The translations under genes were made by a program, and so were the position numbers. 64,000 nt of DNA from Hexactinellida sp. DTS-2022. Lineage: Eukaryota; Porifera; Hexactinellida. The DNA lies in the NCBI GenBank assembly GCA_028753945.1, contig JAPNXP010000007.1:4278001-4342000 (forward strand). The letters are read 5' to 3'. Positions 12,101-24,100 of this stretch are shown piece by piece (within the stretch, counting starts at the first letter, position 1; each line of letters starts with the position of its first letter). The notes below the pieces were generated by a model, which did not search any database, had not been told where the DNA came from, and saw only the letters and a program-made list of their open reading frames with translations.

Positions 12101-15100
12101 TTTCTAATTTCAATAATTGTTGTTGTTGTTGTTGTTGTTAGTGTTGTTGTTGTTTACACAAATTGGTGAACAAATTAATTAAAATTCAAAATCGACCCAG
12201 AAGTAGGCTTTCATTGGGTTTTACGTAACATATTGTGAGTATGCAAAATGCTTGAAGGGATGGGATGTATATGACTAAGACAATTATTAACAAACTATGT
12301 AATTTATTGTTTGATCAGGAGTAAGGCCGCGTAGCGCCAGTTAACTTGAGACCGAAGGATCGTGATCATACAATTAAATATACTAGTTATTTTGTGATCC
12401 ATATTTTGATTGAAGGGGGGAGGGGGCCCCTAATTTTACCCAGCCTATGATCCCAGAGACCCATGATTCGGCCATGATAATGCCCGTGACTCGGATGTTA
12501 AGTTACGTCCTTCGATGTTCCGTGAAGGACTTACCAGTGACTGTGCAAAATACGTCCGATTAGTTTCACCGAATATAAAAGGTGGCATTGTAGGAATCAA
12601 GAATCCGCCTCTCACTTTTTTCTTAGGACAATCAGGTGACCAATGTTTCGAGCAAATGCCAATTGTCTTCGAAATTTCGCATGTTAATACGTTCGGTAGA
12701 TTTTTTTTCCAGCGTTCCTGTTCTTCCGGGTTACTTGGGAAACTGTATACAGTGATTTTTTCCGCTTCTAACATTTTAGTTTCAGCATAATTAGCACGAC
12801 AAGGCTTTCCGTCATAAAACGTGCAACATTTTCGAGGCATATCTAATTTGAATTTTTTTAATAAGCAACATAATATCAGAATTCTGATAGGTAAGAATTA
12901 GCTAAACTACAAAACAGGGTCGGGCAATCCTCCTGTGGAGAGTGCCAAATAATAATATAGGCTAAGGGGAACGCCTTAGGTAAATCAATGTGATCTACAG
13001 AGTCCCTAAATATGAATTCCCATTTCCCATTCGCCAATAATAAATTTCATATGGATAAAGTTAAGTAATCTCGAGATTTTAACATTATTACCATATATGG
13101 AAAGGTGTGAAAATCGCATAACTTACATTCCACAAATATTTTAGATAAACCAATATGACCGTTGGACTCCCAAAATATGATTTCTTGTACGAAAATGATA
13201 CATTTCATATGTATAAAGTTAAGTAATCTCGAGATTTTAACAATATTACCATTTATGGAAAGGTGTGAACATCGCATAACTTACATTCCACAGATATTTT
13301 CGAAAAATCAATATGACCGTTGGACTCCCAATATATGACTTCCTATACAACAATAATACATTTCCTGAGTCTAGCATTAACGGATTACGGGATATCAATA
13401 AGTAACAATACTGTTTTAGGCCTACGCTAATTTTACCGTAAAACGAAGTTTACAGTCCCTATATTAAAGAAGTCCCTGATTCTGGTTACCAAATAGTGAT
13501 ATTCGGTTGACTAGCTATATTTAATTACACATATTACTGGATACTATAGAGTTGTTCTGTTATCCAATACATAACTACAATATCTCTACTTGTTCAGAAC
13601 ACTAATTTGAATGTGTGCTATTCTAAAATGGTTATTCCGCACAATATAAATATAATTAGGAAGGTTGGGATCCCATTTTACATTCATTATATTAGGTACT
13701 ACAGTTGAAACCGGATATTTTTAACACATTCTTTACACGAAAATTTGTTAAAAATATCCGATTGTTAAAAATATCCGATTTTATAACAACAACAATAATT
13801 AATTATTTACAAGAAAATGTGTTAAAAATATCCGGTGTTAAAAATATCCGGTTTCAACTGTACTTGTATACTGTATTTATATAACATACATTAATTCCTT
13901 AATTAATGTTAGCACGCGCGTAACGCGAACCCAGCCGCTTATAGTTATATCATGACAAAAATTTCAATTGGTCATTTTGTTATTTTGCTCCTACATGATG
14001 TACTCTAGCATGTACATACATATCTAAGTTTAACCAGGATTAATTAATTAATTAAGGTATATATAACACTTGAGCATGGGCGTCAAAACTTCCAGGCTAC
14101 CACGACACTTTGTTCATCCCCTAGTTATATATTATTCTGAACAAATATTTTATTTTTTGAGGACATTATGCTGCATTGTTAGTTTGTAATATCTGATAAA
14201 ATTGTTTTCACTCTAGTTATGATTTAGTAATCATTAGTTTTCTCTGATTTTGTTGGCGTCCAAATCACCGTCACCAAAGAGATTATTTAGCTCGCAATAT
14301 GCTAAATTAAGTTTGTGGGGTTAGTTTCAGTTTGAAAATGCCAGGGTGCCAAACACTTTTGGCTCCATGGCATCACAGCCGCCAGGGTGCCTGGCACCCG
14401 CCGCACACCCCAAGACTACGCCCCTTCACTTTAATGTCCCTATTTCCTCAACCTCTCACAATACCAATTGATATACGTATAAATCATTAAAATTTAAATG
14501 GTGTAGATTCTATTGCAAGTTAGTGTACAGTTGCAGGTTCAATCCTATAGGAATTTTGTGGAGATTCTGTGAGATTGTGTGATATTCCTGTGGGAATGGT
14601 ATAGGAAAACTTTCCTTACACAGCAACCTGTTTATGGATAGTAATTACGATTTGATTATACTTCTCTTAATCCTAAGCCATATTTATATGATGTATAATT
14701 CAGGTTCGAATATGATATGCCTAAACATCATTGCAGGAAAGTTGTGCGCCTACAACGATAGTTGTGTGTTACTCTCATTGGCCCGATCTTTGCCGGATTC
14801 AGGTTCTGCCTGCTTAGAGTACTTTTGAGGTAGCATTTTGGCTACAAAACACTTGGTCTGCCGTAAATTTCTTCGGCGTTCGAGCCTTCAAATTATGCAA
14901 ATAATACATAACTGGAATCCATTCATTTTACAGTTCTAAAAGGTTTAGTTGATCATTACCGCTTGGCTCCAGTGAAGCTAATAAGGGAACTCATACTATT
15001 CTATTCGGGAATGGACAAGCGACACTAATACATTTTATTCTGCGCAAGTCAAGAAAAGACACTAAATTTATGTTTATTGTTCATGATTTGTCATAAATCT

Positions 15101-18100
15101 CGTTGTCCCTTTAACATTGTTTGCGAACCTCAGCCCACATATTGGGTACCACTGATCTAACAAATGAAACTACAATATGAAATGTATCTTGATAGAATGA
15201 TTACTCAGATATTTTTAACTAATTTCTCTTTAGATTAAACTTACAAGTTATAATTTACATAAATTCTGATTACCGTATTTCCCCGAATAAGCGCCGGGGG
15301 CTTGAATAAGCGCCGGGTCAATATAAATGACATTGGTATAATAAATTAGTTGATCACTGTAATGTAATTCCATTGATTTTGGCAACTTCGGTAGGTATAC
15401 TGTTGGTGGAAACCATTAGAACCGACCTAAATATTATATTCTGGATTTTTCACAAAAATTTCAGGATAATTTTGGCCCACAAAAACAATAAGCGCCAGGG
15501 CGCTTATTCGGGGAAATACGCTATACGTAGTTTATTATTTATTTCGGAATTGTTTGTTTTATCCCTTAATCTTAATTAAAGCATACATATTTAATAGTCC
15601 AGGGATTTATACAGAAGGTGGGACACCCACCCAGGGATTACCCATGCCTGAGTTACTTAACCCCTAAATGTATAAATATCACTGGAAATATTTTAAATCA
15701 AATATCTGGGGAAGATACAGAACTTTTACCATAAAACATTCTATCCAGAGAAGAATACGTAGATTTTCTCTTTATAAATATATAGTGATTTCTACTGTCT
15801 GTAGTTCAGGACCTCCAATGGCGATCCTCATTAGCCTAGATAGACAGCAATCGGCCAAGCGATTTCTAAGTCTAATGTTGATTCTCTAGAAAACTTGATA
15901 ATTATCCCTTATATCACGAAGCGATTCTATCCCATTAAATATTCATAAATTCTCCGTTTGCGCAGGGTGGGAACTGGGAACCTACCCTTATTACTAATTG
16001 TCCCCCTGGGGAAAAATCCTGTGTAAAACCGTGATAGTGAACATTCACGAATATTAAGTTAACTCCTCACTTTTCTGTTATACATTGTCTCAAATGTTCT
16101 CAATTATACTATAGAACCATATTTCATTTTTATTGAATCACTGTTAAGAGCTGTTAATTTGTCATATTCCCAAATGGCTTCCGCTTCAAAATTCACAGAA
16201 GACTTGACGTTAGACGAGGAAGCTGTGCAGTCAGCTATTCGTGATGTCCTGCAACGCATCTTAAGTTCTCGTGATCACTATAATGAGATTCAGAATGCGA
16301 ACTTACAATCCAATCCTGAAATGAGGACAATTATTGCTACGATTCATGACATGTTAGTCAAATTAGACCAGATAACCTTCAAGTTACGTGAGTTTTTGAT
16401 TGTTCCATTGATGCCATCTTTAGTTGAGAAGTATTTGTATTCAAGTCCTATTAATCCAAATGAGATTCTTAATGAAATAGAGAATCTGAAAGCTACGCTA
16501 GAATCATTCCTCCCAAAGTTTTCTGACCTCCAAGCTGCTTCTAACAACACATTTGTCTTGCTTGTACAGATGTCAATTGAAGGAATTGAAATTCCTTCCT
16601 TCGAAGAATTTATCTCAGCCCAGATAAATTTTTCTCCTTCAAATATTCTGTTGAGTTCAATGGCCAATTCACAAGATACAAATACAACCAATAACAAATT
16701 AGTGAGTGAACTAGTTATGTGGCTAGTTCATGCTTTGGGCGTACATTCCGCATGGTGTAGAAACTTTGAACGTCCATTGATCGCGGTTGGATGCTTCGTA
16801 ACACAACTACAAATATCTTTGTCTGAAGAGTGTAAGAAGTATTTTGAAGTAAGAAAAGATGATTATGATAAAATTGCTACTTTTAAACAGAAATTAGACG
16901 AGTCTCAGATCAGAGTACACCTTTCTAGGATCGAGAGATACATCTCACAAGCTGCTGACAATACTCAGAGTTTTGCTATGAAGTTATCTAACAAAATATG
17001 GGAATCTTACTGTTTAGTTAAACAATCCATCCTGAGTTGTAAAACGCAATATCCTAATACTAATGCCCTTGACATTATTAACGAATTTATGCAACTTCCC
17101 CAATGCGCCGGGCTGGTACACCCCATAGTCTCACTTCTAGATTGCAGCCTAGAGAATGGTTGGAGAATTATCCTGGATATATTCTCCCAAATTCATTCTA
17201 CTTCTTGACTTGAGATTATATTACTTTATGTTACTTTAGTAATGATTAGTAGCCATTTATTATTATCAATATGTTGCCTACCTATAAATTAACAATAGTT
17301 GCAGCGGGACCTAGCTAGTAATATTTTATTACTAGAAGTAATTTGTAATAGGAAATCCAATTTTGTTTATCTATTTTTTGTATACATTATGAGTTTGTTG
17401 TAGCAGTTAAAATTACATCACCTCCCTCCATTCGGAATACCTTGGTCCTTCTCTATCGCTCATGAGACAATAATGTATATTTCAGTTTACTTATGGTAAT
17501 TTATAGTAGAAAAACAACATCAATTTAATCTAATAAACTGAATCTTCTATTATGTTTTCTATAACTATAAATATGCTTTTTATTAGGTGCCTTGCTTCCA
17601 TGCCCTGAGTGCCATGAAGAAAAACTGATGTACTCCACAAAGGGTTTCTATAACTGTAAAGGTACCCTGTCTGAGTGGAGTAAATGTATTTTCACTACAA
17701 AGGAACCTAAAAGGAAGAAGTTTAAGCTCCCAGAAGAAGTTAGAGATATCCCTGAAATGTAAGACTTGTATTATTATTTTACTATGCCGACTATACTTTA
17801 GTGTAGTGCCAGTAGTGGCCCAGTATTGAAATCACTGCCTTTATTTATATTATTATTATTTATCCGTAGACGGTGCCCTGGGCACGCACACCTTTATACA
17901 TTGAGGGCTGAAACTTGGCATGTAGGTGCGGAGTGACCGTCTAATCAGGGAAGTCCTGGCCAGGGGGGGCCCATCGGGGAACTTTCCGTGCTTTTGTACA
18001 GATAGAATAGCTTGATAAGGGCCCCCAAGGGGGCCTTTATCAAACTAGGAGCCCAAATTAGGAACCCCCAAGGGGGCCCCAGCGGGGATTCCCCGCTGGC

Positions 18101-21100
18101 TTGTATGGCCAGGACGCCCCTGCGTCTAATTTGCACCTGGGGTTACGATTAGTGATCAAATAATTTTAACACCTATTTAAGCTAATTATGGCTCACAACA
18201 TTAAATAATTAATAGTAAACTTGATAAAATTTACATATTTGGATAGATAATTAAATACTACACCTTTTGGCAAATCACAAATGTTCAATTTAGCATAGTT
18301 TTATGCCATAATTGGTGTGCAAATTTCCTGTGTTTCCTCACAATTGAGATTCCGTAAAACTGTTAAACCTAATTATATTGTTTCAACTTGTAATAATTAC
18401 CGTATTTCCCGAATAAGCGCCGGGTCAATAAAAATGACATTGGTATGATAAAATTTATACACATTAGTTGATCACAGTAATGTAATTCCATTGATTTTGG
18501 CAACTTCGGTAGGTATACTGTTGGTGGAAACCATAAGAACCGACCTAAATATTATATTCTGAATTTTTCAAATTAAATTCTGGATTATTTTGTCCCACGA
18601 AAACAATAATTTCGGGAAATACGATTTATTGAATCTAATTCTATTGTTTCAATTGTAAAAAATATATTGATTTAACTTGTTAAATCTTACTCTATTGTTT
18701 CAACTTGCGATAATTATATTGATTTAACTAATGAATTCCAGCTGGCTTCTATTTAATTGTAGTATAGTATAATCAGGGTTGTTTGATTTAAATCAAGTGA
18801 TTTAAATCATTGATTTAAATCATGATTTAAATCAATGATTTTTATTAATAAAAATCATGATTTAAATCAAAAATCTGATTTTAATAAAAGAAGTCTGATT
18901 TAAATCAAAAAGTCGGACTTTTTTGATTTAAATCAAGACTTTTTTGATTTAAATCAGATTTTTTATGTCTATTGTTTTTTGCGAAAAGAAAAGAAATACA
19001 TTGATAATGAGTCAAATTACATTGATAATGAGTCACTAACAATGTAATTAATCTATTAGCCAAAGAATATACGCCAGTGTGATATAGATTGCAAAAAAAA
19101 ACAATTAAAATCAAAATTCTGATTTAAATCAAAAAAATCTGATTTTTTTGATTTTTTTAAAAAAATCATGATTTTTATCAACCCTGATAGTATTACTATA
19201 CAATGGATTAAATATAATAAAATATAATAAAATAAGGTATTTGTTGACTTAACTCAAATCACCGTGGCCACGGTAATTTGGATAACATTGCTAAAATATT
19301 TAACTATTTATATAATTTATTATCTATGTATATTAAATTAACGAGCCCTTCGGTCTCGGTCGTTTTGCAACGGATAGGTGCTACGCAGTGGCGGACACTT
19401 GACGAAATATTGGGGGGGCGAAATTAGTTGGGACTCATCACACTTTCAGTATTCTTAGTCAGTGCCCCCAATCAATTTATTCTTTCGAAATTATTTGGGG
19501 GGCGACCGCCCCCCCCCTCGCCCCCCATAGTGTCCGCCACTGGTGCTACGCACCTCAAGTTAACGGCCGCTGTGCGGCCTTACTCTTCACCCTTTCTGCA
19601 ATGGAAAATGGTAGAAAGGGACGTTATATACAACCCTTTCTACCATTTTCCATAGTTTTAACTTGTTTATCAATAATACCCGTTGAAAGTTAAGATCTAG
19701 GTCGATTTTGAATTTTCATTAATTTGTTTACCTATTTTGTTTAAACAACAACAATAAATATTCATATTCTAAATTTATAAACGCGAAATTCGTGTTCAGC
19801 AAACTTGTGATCCGGCCGACTCCCTCCAGGTATTTGAATGTGGTCCGGCGGTTCATCACCAGGTATTTGAGTGTGGTCCGGCGATCATAAAATCATTAAT
19901 TGGATAAATTATCGATAATTTCGAACAGATAGAGGTGGTAAAGCAAAGTTGGCCATCCTGAAAAGTGGTACGGCGCTCGCCGCCCTTCACTTGATATACT
20001 TGTAAACACCTTGAGGTGTTCATGACATGTCGAAAAAATCCCAAAATTAATTAGGAGCGGGAAAATTTTGAATTTTCTCCTTCTCCTATACCGTAACATT
20101 AATTTGTGATTAGACGTATTAAATTGGATCAGACCAGGATTAGGAGCGTATTTACAAATGGCTGTATAATACACTGGGTTGCAACTTAGCTACAAATAAT
20201 CTTATGTCTAATTTCAAATATTAGAAAATCTATGAAACTGAATCAGAGCGTGGGACAGCGTATGTTTCCCAAGCTAACTGCTTCAGCTCCCACTCAATCT
20301 CCTGTCGGTTCTCAGGAAATGATGGAGACAGGAACTTCTCAACCCTTAAACGGATTTTCTGTGTGCATTGTTGGGAAATTAGAAAAAACAAAGGTTAGTT
20401 TATAATAATATTAACAAACTGATTATATTGTGAGGGACAATTCCTGAACTTTTGTGCTATTTATTTTAGACTGAATTGAAGGAAGAACTTTTGTCTTTGG
20501 GCGCCGAAGTTGTAGACTCAGTTTCTCAACAAACTACAATAGTAGTAAGTAGTCAAGCAGAGGTTAGCAAGAAATCTGCTAAAATTAAGACAGCAGAGAA
20601 ATACAGCATTCCAGTCTTGCCAATCGGTTTCTTGGAAGAAGCTAAGACAGGAGATGCTTTGTCAAAAGTATTAACAAGCAAACTATCAGACTGGGGAGCA
20701 GTTGTACGTTACTCTTCTAATTTACTGTATGCGTAGCATAACGTTAATTGGAAATGCCTTTGCAGCCTCAAACTTTAGGGAAGTCTGGTGTTCTCAAAAG
20801 TGCCGGTAAGAGCATCAAATCCTTAGGAAAATCTGTCCCAAAAATGACAAAAATGACATTGAAGGGAGGAGGAGCTGTAGACTATGAATCCGGACATGAG
20901 CATGACTGTCATATTTACAGAGTGGGAGATGTTATATACAGTGCTACACTCGGAGTGGTGGACTTAACCAAGGGTACAAACTCTTATTACAAACTACAGT
21001 TATTGGAGCACGACGCTAAGAACAGGTGAGGATAGGTTTTGACATTTTTTAAATCATTACAGCTAATTAGCTAAAAAACGCAATGAAACTACAGAGAACT

Positions 21101-24100
21101 CTCGTTATAGTGAAGTCCAAAGGACCCTTGGTTTACTTCGGTATTATTGCAGTAAATGAACTACTTAATCCGTCTTAGAAATCTGTACAATCTTCCTTAT
21201 AAGCGAATCTTTCGTTATTCTAACGGACTTTATTATTCGATCATACTGTATTAGTAAATACAAGTTACTTTTACATTTATATTCACCATTTTATATCTAA
21301 ATGAATATACTATTACTCTCAATACAGTATACGTGTATAATTAGAACACTTCATTTGTAGCTACTACATATTCCGCGCCTGGGGCCGTGTGGGCACGAGT
21401 GTCGGCGGTAACAAATTGGACAAATTCTACTCTACTCAGAATGCTATCTCTGAATTTATAGGCTTGTACTTTGAAAAAACTGGTAAGTGAAGTTTTTTCC
21501 TTAAAAGTGTAGTGAACGCGTATTTGTAAATGTAAATAGTAATTTATCACATTTATTCTGCTACACGAATAATAGCCCCCCCCCCCCGAGGGGCTTAAAT
21601 TTATTAATCGCCTAGGCTACTATTTGAGGTAATACGGTATATATAGTATATACATATATATATTTACTATTTAGGTAATGTTTGGGGATCAAGTTTCTCT
21701 AAGATTCCTGGCAAGTTTTATCCGCTGGAGATAGACTATGGCGGGGACGAGGATGTTCCGAACCTAACAGATGCCGGGTCTAAATCTAAGTTAGATAGTG
21801 CTATTCAGAGTATTATACGAATGATATTCGATGTGCAGGCTATGAAACAGTCTCTATTGGAAATGGAGGTATATGTTGTCCTGAAAACTACTATGCACCA
21901 ATGCTATGCATAAATTAGGAATAATATTTGGTATTAGTGAATACAATATATAATAATTCGGTCTCAATTGGGGTCAGGCTGAATGGTGGAAAATGGTGGA
22001 ATTTCTGAATTTTCGTCGAATGACTGAATGGTGGAAAGTGGTGGAATTTCTAAAAATCGACTGAAAGGTCGAAATGGTGGAAAACGACTGAATGGTGGAA
22101 AATAGTAGAAAGTTGTCGAAATTTGCTGAATGATGGGACCATCTTTATACTAAGTTATATTAGTGAATAGTGATGTCATAGATATTAAATATATATATAT
22201 ATATACAGTGGAGTTGCTTTATTAGCAACTAATTTAAAAGCCCCGATCAAAAGTATGGGGAATTCTATATAGTCGAGTTCGGACCTCCCCTACTAGCAAC
22301 TCGCTAAATATTCGTTTATTAGCAACCTATTTCAGGTCCCAAGTGTAGATCTGTTCCTCTATAAGCAACTCATAGTTAAAATAGACAAACAAAAAAGTTC
22401 ACTTTTAAGCAACTCAAAGTTACTAATAGACGAACAGCAATTACATTACTCGCACAAATAAATATTGATTTTTATAAAAATTAGCACGTACACATACGTT
22501 TTGTGACGACATATTTAGATTGGTCATCTGACTTGTTCATTTTCCCTAGTAGAACTTCCTCAATAGATACATGCTCTCATGAATTCACTACTTTAAAGAA
22601 TATTTTTTAAAAATTTTTCTCATTTTCAAAATATTTACTTTCCTAAGTGAGGTCTTGTTATACACTAACAAGACAAAAGTATTTCAACACAATTTGTCCG
22701 ATTAGAGTATATACCTTTCACGGTCCATTGCCCTCTTTCACCATTTCCAAAAAACTTGATACTCTTTTGAAACCAGTAGCTGATCAAAAAATACTGCGAG
22801 GAGTATCATATTGTGTATAATTGTGTTATCATATCACTTCTAGTACTTACTATATTAATCAAGAGAATGAGAATGACGAATACCTATGTAAAATCAAGTT
22901 TACTCTTTTTAACGAAAATTCCCTTATTTGCAACTTCGCCTACTAGCAACTATTTTTGCAACAAAACCCGAGTTACTAATAAAGCAACTTCACTGTATAT
23001 CATATATATAACCTTATAAATTTATAAAGAATTACTTCTAACTTTGCGCAACATCAGAGACCTATATTCTGTGTGATACATACCTTTTTTAAACTTTATA
23101 CTACGCAGGTGATTTCTCCATCCCTCAGTAGTATTTATTTACCTCAAATTTCATATTCTATTTATTCTATTATTTAATCTATATTATATTGCCATCATTC
23201 TAATATATCTTAGTATTTTTATTGTCTCTCGTATAGGGATGCCTTATTGGTATGGATAATGTGCGACGTCCTTAGTTCCGTGCATCCACCAATTCTGCAA
23301 ATACCCGTATAGTAGGCCGATATAATGAAATTGATGCATTTTGGGATGAAAAATTGCACCTGTGTAGCAGGGGCGTCGGAAGCGTGAAATTGGGGAGGGG
23401 GCAATCAGAATTTAGAGGGGGCACAGACAAAAAGCTAATTCTTAGTAGTATAAAACCCAACGTGATTTTATGTCTTTTTTGATAGTTTCACTTCGGATAA
23501 GAGCAGTGGTATCATGACATTTGAACTCATGTGTATCATTGGTGTTGTTATTTCATCTATTTGGACAGGGGAAGGGGGCACAGGCGAGGGGATGCACAGA
23601 TGAGGGGGGCACCGAGATTTTTGAGGGGGGCACGTGCCCCCCTGTGCCCCCCCCTTCTGACGCCCCTGCTGTGTAGTATACATATTTAAAATAAGTGCAA
23701 TATATGTCTCTGATGTTGAGCAAAGTTAGAAGCACTAATAAAAATTATTATAAAGATGGTTCCATCATTCAGCCATTTACGACCATTATGTCATTTTCAA
23801 CAATTTTCCACCATTCAGTCGTTTTCCACCATTATCCACTATTCAGTCGTTTTCCACCATTTTCCACACTATTCAGTCGTTTTCCACCATTTTCCACCTT
23901 TTAGTCGATTTTTAGAAATACAGTGGATGCCGGTTATAAGCACATCGTCGGGAACTGCACTTAATGTGCTTATAACCGACATAAATTATACAGGGTATAT
24001 GGCATCCGTTTCCCAACATAGTGTGCTTATATCCGATATGTTCTTATAACCGGTGTGCTTATATCCGACATCTACTGTATAACCACTTTCCACCATTCAG

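Larger units (their letters stand above)
9031..13478 (-). mobile_element. P-type (THAP) DNA transposon in PARP1 intron 5
   Basis: A 4448-bp unit with terminal inverted repeats of about 430 bp, ending CAGGGACTTCT and its complement, and a 7-bp direct repeat ATTCTGG outside each end (9024-9030 and 13479-13485). Drosophila P elements duplicate 8 bp, so 7 is slightly unusual. Inside, on the minus strand, are a THAP DNA-binding exon and a P-type transposase. Each terminal repeat holds two tandem copies of a unit of about 155 bp. A hAT-like element (11770-12476) has landed inside the coding region with its own 8-bp duplication. Confidence 0.92.
13479..16173. other. PARP1 intron 5 between the P element and the nested gene
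   Basis: No gene is recognisable apart from MITEs at 13702-13860 and 15273-15521. A string resembling a Pol III B box (GGTTCAATCC at 14535) lacks a matching T stem and A box. Confidence 0.55.
17759..20224. other. PARP1 intron 6, repeat-filled
   Basis: No gene. In order it holds a small hairpin motif (17782), a GC-rich inverted repeat (17951), a dispersed repeat (18125-18760) split by a MITE, a GATTTAAATC-rich hAT-like element, an inverted copy of the GGAGTAAGGCC repeat split by a hAT-like MITE, and a GC-rich TCCGGCCG repeat (19790-20190). Confidence 0.7.

Noticed and set aside
14531-14560. B-box-like GGTTCAATCC suggesting a tRNA or SINE
   Set aside because: No A box at the right distance and no T-stem complement, so no tRNA or SINE is supported.
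18905-19114. 69-codon frame in the GATTTAAATC element
   Set aside because: Produced by the repeated words (LNQKS repeats); not a gene.
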